Of a stretch of DNA of 5,930 bases, positions 1 to 5,866 are shown in pieces. The translations under genes were made by a program, and so were the position numbers. Positions within the stretch are counted from its first letter, which is position 1, and each line of letters opens with the position of its first letter. This DNA is from Bacteriovoracaceae bacterium (lineage in GTDB: Bacteria; Bdellovibrionota; Bacteriovoracia; Bacteriovoracales; Bacteriovoracaceae), in NCBI GenBank assembly GCA_007116425.1, contig SKIL01000123.1, forward strand, positions 1 through 5,930, given 5' to 3'. Below the pieces are notes generated by a model. It saw nothing but the letters and a program-made list of their open reading frames with translations, was not told where the DNA came from and did no database searches.

Positions 1-318
1 AAAATAAATATAAAGCGCAATAGAGTGTGAGCAATGTCTTTCTTTGGTCCATTGCTGGCAGCTACAATTGGATGCTATGGCCCCCTCGGGAGTGTTTTCT
101 AGTCGCCTCTTAAAAGAAATTTTTGTTTCATAGGCGCTTGAATCATTAACAATTCCCGAGACAACAAAGAAGGAGTGAGGGTCTCGACCACTACTAAAAG
201 AAATGGCCACCCGAGCTTGCTTAAGGTGATTAAATGCCTGCTGAATCAGGCCTGGGTGAAAATAGCGCTTGGCCTCTTCGAGTAATGGGCCAGGCAGGTT
301 TAGAGTGTTTTCTACCAT
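1..318 (-). CDS. SWIM zinc-finger protein, N-terminal part (probable SNF2-family helicase), runs off left edge
   Basis: The frame is open from an ATG at 318-316 to the window edge, giving 106 residues beginning MVENTLNLPG. Residues 85-100 carry the SWIM zinc-binding pattern CxC-x8-CxH (C85-S-C87, then C96-S-H98), with the usual tryptophan after the first pair and the hydrophobic stretch SIALYIYF after the last histidine. SWIM domains bind zinc and are thought to mediate DNA or protein contacts. In bacteria an N-terminal SWIM domain of this kind often precedes an SNF2/RapA-type ATPase, but no helicase motif lies inside the window, so that identity is inferred. The region before the motif (about residues 5-80) looks like the usual poorly conserved SWIM lead-in. 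The ATG is the only start available, because the frame closes upstream at 354-352. An AGGA at 333-330 lies 11 nt upstream, and an extended -10 promoter lies beyond it. SWIM call firm; SNF2 call moderate. Confidence 0.75.
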   Translation of the reverse strand, partial: MVENTLNLPGPLLEEAKRYFHPGLIQQAFNHLKQARVAISFSSGRDPHSFFVVSGIVNDSSAYETKISFKRRLENTPEGAIASNCSCQQWTKERHCSHSIALYIYF

Positions 319-429
319 TTGTCGACTATTCCTATCAATTTTTAAGAAACACTAATTATAGCACTCTAAAAACTTAAAATATAGTCAGTAAGCCTAGACA
401 TTTTAAGCGGCCAGTGAAAATCTATTTCC
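319..429. promoter_or_regulatory. Divergent intergenic region between the SWIM gene and the exported-protein gene
   Basis: This AT-rich 111-bp gap must hold promoters for two divergent genes. The leftward promoter is clear (TGCTATAAT). For the rightward gene the best -10 candidate is TATAGT at 380-385, with no recognisable -35 hexamer 16-18 bp before it. No clear Shine-Dalgarno precedes the rightward ATG at 430; the nearby sequence is agtgaaaatctatttcc. A 9-bp element, CACTCTAAA at 362-370, overlaps the TG of the leftward promoter. It is repeated in inverted orientation at 299-307, just inside the SWIM coding region. Confidence 0.4.
355..363 (-). promoter_or_regulatory. Extended -10 promoter for the SWIM-domain gene
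   Basis: On the minus strand the sequence reads TGCTATAAT: a perfect TATAAT hexamer at 360-355 preceded by the TGn extension at 363-361. This is the extended -10 arrangement recognised by primary sigma factors, which can work without a good -35. I see no TTGACA-like hexamer at the 16-18 bp spacing. The predicted start of transcription is near 348, giving a leader of about 30 nt before the ATG at 318. Confidence 0.6.
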
Positions 430-1041
430 ATGCAAATAAAAAAATACATTTCATTTAAACTTTTTATACTTCCTTTATTACTTCTTTCTCTTGATGCAAG
501 CGCTTATGATTTTAATGCTCGAACTGAAAAAGATGCGCAAGAATTTCAAACCTTTCAAGGCTGTCAGCGCTATACCTTGTCTCGCCTTGTTGTAAGGCCT
601 AGAGGGAGATCTGGACATATTATAACTGACGGAAAGTCTCAACTTATGTCCTTTAGAACGAGAGAGAACGCGGTGCGAGCATTAAACCTTATACATGCTC
701 ACCAGCTAGCACAAGAGTGTTATCTTGATCGAGAGAATGAGGTTTTTAGATATTTTTTAACCGACGAGTCAAGGCTACCTTATCAAAATATTGATCAGGA
801 AATATGTACAGAAATAGACTTTTTAGAAATTGAGTCATTTCGTAGAATTTTTCGTACCTATTACCGCCTGAGCTCTCTGTACTCTGATGAGTATGGCCAA
901 TTTCAGGCCGTTGAAATTGAAGTCTTTAATTCCTTCGATCAGGCCCAGGAGGCGAGAGACTTACTCTATCTTTTTAGAGCTTCGAAGATCTGCTTTAATA
1001 CGAGTGCACGAAATCCAGAGTTTCGCTATTTTCGTCTCTAA
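430..1041 (+). CDS. Exported two-repeat protein of unknown function
   Basis: The 203-residue product starts with a Sec-type signal peptide: K4-K5, a hydrophobic core at about residues 9-21, and a likely signal peptidase I cut after ASA (residues 23-25), giving a mature protein of about 178 residues. There is no lipobox cysteine and no second membrane segment, so a soluble periplasmic or secreted location is inferred. The mature part contains two copies of one module, at about residues 45-110 and 126-203. Each starts with a cysteine (C45, C126), has a beta-rich stretch, then a helix with alanines at matching positions, then a second cysteine (C97, C187) and an ending of the type E-x-FRYF. The four cysteines could form one disulfide per module. 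I do not recognise the family with certainty. The start is fixed by the signal peptide, although no good ribosome binding site is visible. It looks monocistronic. Confidence 0.8.
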   Translation: MQIKKYISFKLFILPLLLLSLDASAYDFNARTEKDAQEFQTFQGCQRYTLSRLVVRPRGRSGHIITDGKSQLMSFRTRENAVRALNLIHAHQLAQECYLDRENEVFRYFLTDESRLPYQNIDQEICTEIDFLEIESFRRIFRTYYRLSSLYSDEYGQFQAVEIEVFNSFDQAQEARDLLYLFRASKICFNTSARNPEFRYFRL

Positions 1042-1219
1042 GTGCCAGGCAGCGTGAAACATAATCCGTTGTGATAAAATCAATCTCCATATTGAGAACA
1101 ATCCTTAGCCTTTCGTGTGAGTTAACTGTCCAGACTCCAGTCTCTTGACCTCGACGTCTGAATCCATTCAAATAGTGACGAGAACGGTAGTTCACATTTG
1201 CACCGTCAAACTGTCGACC
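995..1219 (-). pseudogene. C-terminal remnant of a glycerophosphodiester phosphodiesterase (GDPD)
   Basis: An open frame of 74 codons runs from just after an in-frame stop (1222-1220) to a TAA at 997-995. It reads like the tail of a GDPD-type TIM barrel: an FRRRGQETGVWTVN strand with the characteristic WTVN, a helix, and then IDFITTDYV, matching the family's final strand GVDgIiTDyP. Intact enzymes of this family are usually around 230-300 residues and hydrolyse glycerophosphodiesters to glycerol-3-phosphate and an alcohol. The N-terminal two thirds, including the catalytic histidines and metal-binding acidic residues, are absent. Only about 70 bp separate the fragment from rpoD, and a terminator fills part of that, so the missing part is not nearby. 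A GTG at 1195-1193 could start a 66-residue peptide, but I see no convincing ribosome binding site and infer a decayed gene. Its last 16 codons are antisense to the exported-protein gene. Confidence 0.65.
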
Positions 1220-1232
1220 TCATAGAGATCAT

Positions 1233-1265
1233 AAAAAAAGGCCTCTATTCTACTAGAGGCCTTTT
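1233..1265 (-). terminator. Rho-independent terminator of the trmB-dnaG-rpoD unit
   Basis: Read leftward, a perfect 12-bp stem (AAAAGGCCTCTA paired with TAGAGGCCTTTT, arms 1265-1254 and 1247-1236) encloses a 6-nt loop and runs into seven T residues (1239-1233). It lies 25 bp beyond the rpoD stop codon. Read rightward, the same hairpin has only the four T residues that form part of its stem, so it could also end transcripts from the exported-protein gene, less strongly. No other terminator is visible after that gene. Confidence 0.9.
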
Positions 1266-1290
1266 GAGATCACTTTGTTGTGAATTAACT

Positions 1291-3054
1291 TTAGTTATCT
1301 CGATTGGAATTTCCTTCAAGATATGACTTTAAAAGTTTTGAGCGAGAAGGATGTCGAAGCTTACGAAGCGCTTTGGCCTCAATCTGTCTGATCCTTTCAC
1401 GTGTAACGAAAAAGTCTTGTCCAACTTCCTCTAAGGTATGGTCAGATTTTTCACCAATTCCAAATCTCATACGTAGAACTTTTTCTTCTCGTGGGGTTAA
1501 AGTTGAAAGTACTGATCTGGTTTGCTCCGATAAGGTTACACTCATAACAGCATCGGCCGGTGAAATGATCTTCTTATCTTCGATAAAATCTCCAAGTGAA
1601 CTGTCTTCTTCTTCACCGATTGGAGTTTCAAGAGAGATGGGCTCTTTTGAAATCTTTTGCACTTTTTTAACTTTATCAACTGGCATTTCCATTCGATCTG
1701 CAATTTCTTCAGGAGTTGGTTCACGCCCAAGTTCTTGGATGAGCTGGCGCTGAGTTCTGACCATCTTATTAATTGTTTCGATCATGTGAACAGGGATACG
1801 AATTGTTCTGGCCTGATCTGCAATCGCACGCGTGATTGCCTGACGAATCCACCAAGTCGCATAAGTTGAAAACTTGTAACCTCTTCGGTATTCAAATTTA
1901 TCAACCGCTTTCATAAGTCCAATATTTCCTTCTTGAATTAAGTCCAGAAATTGAAGACCTCTGTTTGTGTATTTTTTAGCAATCGAAACAACAAGTCGAA
2001 GGTTCGCTTCTACAAGTTGAGACTTCGCGCGGTCGGCCTTGGCCTCACCGTCGAGAATAATCTTGTAAACTTTTTCGATATCTTCAAATTCCATTCCAGC
2101 ATCCATCGATAAACGACGGAGCTTTCGAAGAATGTCTTCTTGGTTTCTGATGAGTTGCTCAACTTTTGCATCTGTCGTGAAGAGGTCTTTAGCAAACTTT
2201 CGTTTGAAAGTATCATCTTCCATGACTTTGTTAAAAAGCTCTCTGTAATCTTCGATCCCTTCAACTTCGAGGAATTTAAAAATTCGATCTTGTTGATCAT
2301 AGAGGTCTTTAAACTGAAGGTAGTATTTTTTTACGGGCTCTACAAAGCTATTAATAATTTTACGGTTGAAGGTAAGATCGGTGAGAGTCTCGCCAATCTT
2401 ATCCATCTGCTTTCTTTGATCTGCACTTAATTTTTTAATCGTTCCATCATCTTTTTCGATGTCGTCAATCATCTTATTAATTTCATCGCAAACGCTGTAA
2501 ATGCGTTTTTGAAACTTTTCAATATCGGCCTTACTTGATTCGTCATCAAGTCCACGCACAAGTTCTTTAACGAACTCATGCTGGTTTTCCTGGCCTTCAA
2601 TTTTCTCTTTGAGTTTAACAATTTCTCTAAGCGCGTGAGATGAGTGTAGCGAGGAGAGAACAATCTCTCTTTCTCCTTCCTCAATTTCTTTTGCGATAAC
2701 AACCTCACCCTCGCGAGTAAGTAGGGCAACTGAACCCATGCGTTTGAGGTAGAGCTTTACTGGGTCGGTCGATGCAGATCTTAGTTCGGCCTTCTCTTCT
2801 TTTGAAAGGGCCTCTTCAATAATCTCTGTACCGTCGAGACGAATTCCTTCATCCTCTTCTGAATCTTGTTCGTGTTGAATGTCGATTCGAGCTTCAATCA
2901 ATGCAATCATGACTTCGTCAATAGCACTTACTTCAACGATATTCGCTGGAATGGCGTCATTGATTTCCTCTGGAGTAAGATAGTTTTGATCTTTACCCTT
3001 GTTGAGAAGCTTAGAGAATTCTTTTGAGTTTAAAAAATTTTGGGCAACTGACAT
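1291..3054 (-). CDS. rpoD: RNA polymerase primary sigma factor RpoD (sigma-70)
   Basis: This 587-residue group 1 sigma factor directs RNA polymerase to housekeeping promoters. Region 1.1 is present (about residues 8-62, with LTPEEINDAIP), followed by an acidic stretch (SEEDEG). Region 1.2 starts at DPVKLYLKRMG (97-107). A long charged non-conserved region covers about 130-330. Regions 2.1-2.4 span about 345-420 and contain NLRLVVSIAKKY, the core-binding DLIQEGNIGLMKAVDKFEYRRG and the -10-recognising YATWWIRQAITRAI. Region 3 follows with the 3.2 finger (EEDSSLGDFIED), then region 4.2 with the -35-binding helix-turn-helix TLEEVGQDFFVTRERIRQIEAKALRKLRHPSRS (given here as its parts 540-571). The length is close to E. 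coli RpoD (613). The ATG overlaps the dnaG stop by one base (TAATG), and AAGGGAG lies 6 nt upstream, so translation is probably coupled to dnaG. A terminator follows. Region 1.1 excludes an alternative, group 2 sigma assignment. Confidence 0.98.
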   Translation of the reverse strand: MSVAQNFLNSKEFSKLLNKGKDQNYLTPEEINDAIPANIVEVSAIDEVMIALIEARIDIQHEQDSEEDEGIRLDGTEIIEEALSKEEKAELRSASTDPVKLYLKRMGSVALLTREGEVVIAKEIEEGEREIVLSSLHSSHALREIVKLKEKIEGQENQHEFVKELVRGLDDESSKADIEKFQKRIYSVCDEINKMIDDIEKDDGTIKKLSADQRKQMDKIGETLTDLTFNRKIINSFVEPVKKYYLQFKDLYDQQDRIFKFLEVEGIEDYRELFNKVMEDDTFKRKFAKDLFTTDAKVEQLIRNQEDILRKLRRLSMDAGMEFEDIEKVYKIILDGEAKADRAKSQLVEANLRLVVSIAKKYTNRGLQFLDLIQEGNIGLMKAVDKFEYRRGYKFSTYATWWIRQAITRAIADQARTIRIPVHMIETINKMVRTQRQLIQELGREPTPEEIADRMEMPVDKVKKVQKISKEPISLETPIGEEEDSSLGDFIEDKKIISPADAVMSVTLSEQTRSVLSTLTPREEKVLRMRFGIGEKSDHTLEEVGQDFFVTRERIRQIEAKALRKLRHPSRSKLLKSYLEGNSNRDN

Positions 3055-5060
3055 TAACGGCTCCCTTGTGTGGGTCTAGTGGATTTGAGGTCAGTCGTGA
3101 CAGACTTATTCGATTTTATATTTGAAAGTTTTTTATCAAGTTCACTTAGCTTGGAAAGTAATTGGTTTAAGTCTTCTTGTGTGTGACACATTTCTCGTTG
3201 GGCCAATAGTTCCTCGCGTTCTACTTTGAGTTTGTCGACTTCAAGTTTAAGTCGCATATCACCAATTAATCTCTCGAGTACTTTCTCGTTTAGAATATTC
3301 GGTCTATGAGAAACGAGTCCTTGATCGATGACAGTTTTGATCTCTTTCGAGACATTTTGCTGTCTGCTCAAGGCCCTCACCACTTGCGGGTATTCATTTT
3401 CATCCACTTCATACACTAGGTCAGAAAGTCTCCAAACATACTCTTTTACATCATCAGAACGCACAAAATCAAGTAAATCGGCAGATTTGCTGTGCGTTAG
3501 AATCTCTGGGTGTTGAACTACTTGTCGGATCAAAATCTTTTCGGCCGAAGTTAAAGGCTCAGGTGAAGAGAAAATCTCTCGCAGCTGCTCCTCGCTAGGT
3601 TCGGTACTTGTGTTTTCAAGCTCTTGTACTTGTGAGGCATGGCCTGCAGATTCAGCCTCTGTTGGGGTTGCTGGGGCGACCTGTCCAAACGGGGCCCGAA
3701 AGCTTTCAATAAAATCTGTGTATTGTTTTAAAACTGTATCTCGGTCACTTTGAAGTCCAATTTTTTGAGCGAAACTCAGAACTCTCTCTGTTGCTTCCAG
3801 CTCTAATTTTAAGGGGACCAGAACCTCAAACGCTTGTTTAAGCAGAGCAATCTTCTGGTCGAGGACTTCTGGAACTTTAGACGGGATCAGTTTTTCAAGT
3901 TTGATATCAATAAATGTTTTGGCCTCTTCTATTCGCTTTTGAAGCTCTAATCTACCTTGAGACTTAAGGAAGTCGTCAGCATCCTTGATATTCTTATCTT
4001 CGTTGCCATCCTCATTGATCACCTGAAACGAGATATAGCGGGGAATAATTCCTTGGTTGAGACAGATGAGATTGGCGCGGCTTGCTCCATCCCAGCCGGC
4101 CTTGTCGTTATCAAAGGCCAGGTAAATATTTTTTGTCATGCCCTTGAGGATATTGAGGTGAAATTCTCCAAAAGCAGTCCCCATAATGGCAACAGAATTT
4201 TCAAATCCTTTTGAGTGAAGAGCTATTTGGTCCATATTTCCCTCGACGACGATGACAGCATCGTTTTCTCTGATGGACTTTTTTGCAAGATGGAAACCAT
4301 ATAGGATCTTACTCTTATTAAAGATGAAAGAGTCGCGTGAATTCTTATACTTGGCCTTCTGATAGCTCTCCGTCGCTCGAGAGGTGTAGCCGATAACTTG
4401 GCCATAATGATCCCAAATTGGGAAGATAATTCGCTCGCGAAAGGTATCATAATGAGACCGACCGAGCTGAGCTTCTTTTTCAGGTGTATTTCTGTGAATC
4501 AGCGCTAATTCCTCTGCAACTTTCAAGGCAAACTCGCGATCGGGCCTTGAAGGAATACTTTGCAGGTAATGGGTGACACGATTGTCCTTGGGGGCATAAC
4601 CTAAGTGATAAGTTTGCGCGATGAGCTCGCTTAGGCCGCGCTTTTCAATAAAGTCATTATAGGCCGGATACTTTTTAGAGCTCGCAGTCTTTCGATACAG
4701 AGTGCTCACTCGCGAGAGAATTTTTTTTGCCATTTCAAATTTTGGGTCTTGCTTCTTTTTTTGAAAATAGCGTTCAAAGTCTATCCCATTTCGCTCGCAA
4801 ATTTCTTTGAGGCCTTCAATGAAATCTAAGTTCTTATATTTGACGACAAAATCAATCGCGTTACCGTATTCCCCACAGGCAAAGCATTTAAAGATTTTTT
4901 TTTCGTCGCTCACGCTCATTGAGGGATCGTGATCGTCATGAAAAGGGCAAACGGCCTTTTTCGCCGTTCCTTGAACTTTGATGGGGATATACTGACCCAC
5001 AATTGTGGATAACGGAATTTCATCTATGATCAGCGCCTTGAGGTCTTTAAGGTCTGCCAT
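3054..5060 (-). CDS. dnaG: DNA primase DnaG
   Basis: This 668-residue primase makes RNA primers at the replication fork and normally works with the DnaB helicase. The N-terminal CHC2 zinc-binding domain has C38-P-F-H41 and C59-F-A-C62. The polymerase core follows: RERIIFPIWDHYGQVIGY (208-225), the KYKNSRDSFIFNKSKILYGF stretch (237-256) and the TOPRIM domain with VVEGNMDQIAL (271-281, metal-binding E273), MGTAFGEFH (293-301), FDNDKAG (316-322, D317 and D319) and KDADDFL (359-365). Usual primases read EGYMD, GTALT and FDGD at these places, so some positions are unusual. A Pro/Ala/Glu-rich linker (about 456-505) leads to a C-terminal helicase-binding-type domain (EKILIRQVVQHPEIL, 507-521) and a charged helical end. 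It is longer than E. coli DnaG (581), mainly in the linker and C-terminal region. The ATG lies 5 nt after trmB, with AAGGA 12 nt upstream. Confidence 0.96.
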   Translation of the reverse strand: MADLKDLKALIIDEIPLSTIVGQYIPIKVQGTAKKAVCPFHDDHDPSMSVSDEKKIFKCFACGEYGNAIDFVVKYKNLDFIEGLKEICERNGIDFERYFQKKKQDPKFEMAKKILSRVSTLYRKTASSKKYPAYNDFIEKRGLSELIAQTYHLGYAPKDNRVTHYLQSIPSRPDREFALKVAEELALIHRNTPEKEAQLGRSHYDTFRERIIFPIWDHYGQVIGYTSRATESYQKAKYKNSRDSFIFNKSKILYGFHLAKKSIRENDAVIVVEGNMDQIALHSKGFENSVAIMGTAFGEFHLNILKGMTKNIYLAFDNDKAGWDGASRANLICLNQGIIPRYISFQVINEDGNEDKNIKDADDFLKSQGRLELQKRIEEAKTFIDIKLEKLIPSKVPEVLDQKIALLKQAFEVLVPLKLELEATERVLSFAQKIGLQSDRDTVLKQYTDFIESFRAPFGQVAPATPTEAESAGHASQVQELENTSTEPSEEQLREIFSSPEPLTSAEKILIRQVVQHPEILTHSKSADLLDFVRSDDVKEYVWRLSDLVYEVDENEYPQVVRALSRQQNVSKEIKTVIDQGLVSHRPNILNEKVLERLIGDMRLKLEVDKLKVEREELLAQREMCHTQEDLNQLLSKLSELDKKLSNIKSNKSVTTDLKSTRPTQGSR
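3061..3067 (-). promoter_or_regulatory. Strong Shine-Dalgarno for rpoD inside the dnaG 3' end
   Basis: The minus strand reads AAGGGAG, then six bases, then the rpoD ATG. The site lies in the last codons of dnaG. With the TAATG stop/start overlap it lets terminating ribosomes reinitiate and also offers independent entry, which would help make more sigma factor than primase from one message. The last point is inference. Confidence 0.75.
4993..5012. promoter_or_regulatory. Candidate DnaA-box pair within the start of dnaG
   Basis: The minus strand at 5012-5004 reads TTATCCACA, the exact consensus DnaA box. Two bases away, in inverted orientation on the plus strand, 4993-5001 reads TGACCCACA, which differs from consensus at two positions. 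The inner part forms a perfect 12-bp palindrome, CCACAATTGTGG (4997-5008). The site falls in dnaG codons of about residues 15-23. It may be a DnaA binding site near the start of the primase gene, or a coincidence of coding sequence. Confidence 0.3.
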
Positions 5061-5065
5061 GATCT

Positions 5066-5866
5066 TTAACTTTCCTTCTTGGACGTCAAGACAAAGGCCT
5101 TTATGGCCTCGCCTTTTTTGAGAAAGATTTTTTCAAATTTAGTTTGAAAGCTTGCAAGAAAGTGCTCTGGAAACTCATCTCTCAAATCTCGAGTGGCCAA
5201 CTCAATATCGAATAACTCGCATTGATTCATCACTTCAATCATCCACTCTGCGTAATTGTCGTGGTCTGTTTTGACGTAAAGTTTTCCCCCAGGTTTGAGA
5301 ACTTTATAGCAAGCTTCAAGAAAAGGGCGTTGAAATAATCGCTTCTTATGGTGTTTTTTCTTTCTCCAAGGATCTGGAAAAAAATAAAAGAGGCGGTCGA
5401 CTTCTGCCTCGCCAAAAATAAAGGCCAAGCGTTCACCTTTGGCGCGCAGATAGCGAAAGTTTCCATAGGGATGTTCGGCCAGTTTTCGGGCCAGATTAAA
5501 ACTTCTTTTGAAGCGATAATCCATTCCGACAAAGTTGATTTCAGGATTATTGGCACAGTACTCGAGCATAAAATGGCCATAGCCTGTACCAATTTCGACA
5601 CATAAAGGCGCTTGGCGCTTAAAAACATCAGAGTTCCACTTGTTTTGAAACTTCTCAGATTCCTCGTCGCGCATGACAAATTGACCAAACTCTTCGAGTT
5701 TGTCGTGGTAAGGGTTTTGGTGCTTATAATCAAACCCTTCCTGGAAGGCGATATCCTTACTCTTTCTCTGGAGAGCTTTTTGGATTTCTTCCTTTTCTTC
5801 TATTGTGAGTCGGCTTTCTAAACGCATAGGTGGAAAGGATGTATCAAATCCCGTACTCATCAGCAA
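5066..5866 (-). CDS. trmB: tRNA (guanine-N7-)-methyltransferase TrmB
   Basis: This SAM-dependent enzyme makes m7G at position 46 in the tRNA variable loop. It is 266 residues from a TTG start or 264 from the ATG at 5860-5858 (E. coli TrmB: 239). The Rossmann-type methyltransferase fold shows motif I VEIGTGYGHF (90-99), the second strand FVGMDYRFKRS (112-122, acidic D116), and the TrmB signature FFPDPWRKKKHHKKRL (162-177), with the proline-tryptophan and basic run that mark this family. It also has LKPGGKLYVKTDHDNYAEWM (190-209) and the C-terminal TKFEKIFLKKGEAI (242-255), which corresponds to the TxFE...G motif. Residues 1-85 are a charged, family-variable N-terminal extension. AGGGAG at 5885-5880 is 13 nt before the TTG and 19 nt before the ATG; neither spacing is ideal, so the start is uncertain. 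It is the first recognised gene of the trmB-dnaG-rpoD unit, and dnaG follows after 5 nt. Confidence 0.95.
   Translation of the reverse strand: MLMSTGFDTSFPPMRLESRLTIEEKEEIQKALQRKSKDIAFQEGFDYKHQNPYHDKLEEFGQFVMRDEESEKFQNKWNSDVFKRQAPLCVEIGTGYGHFMLEYCANNPEINFVGMDYRFKRSFNLARKLAEHPYGNFRYLRAKGERLAFIFGEAEVDRLFYFFPDPWRKKKHHKKRLFQRPFLEACYKVLKPGGKLYVKTDHDNYAEWMIEVMNQCELFDIELATRDLRDEFPEHFLASFQTKFEKIFLKKGEAIKAFVLTSKKES

Noticed and set aside
380..385. TATAGT as a firm promoter for the exported-protein gene
   Set aside because: It lacks a -35 partner and a TG extension, so it is mentioned only as a candidate within the intergenic region.
1193..1195. GTG start for a genuine 66-residue small protein
   Set aside because: The GDPD-like sequence continues in frame upstream of the GTG, and no convincing ribosome binding site precedes it, so a truncated gene explains it better.
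1304..1753. 149-codon plus-strand open frame antisense to rpoD regions 2-4
   Set aside because: It mirrors a highly conserved coding region, has no family resemblance, and its composition is that of a reverse-strand shadow.
2140..2430. Overlapping open frames on both strands within the RpoD non-conserved region
   Set aside because: They arise from AT-rich, stop-poor antisense and shifted frames; the RpoD frame is continuous through here.
5239..5733. 164-codon minus-strand open frame inside trmB in another frame
   Set aside because: The trmB frame contains all methyltransferase motifs; this frame gives low-complexity Ser/Thr/Lys sequence with no recognisable domain.
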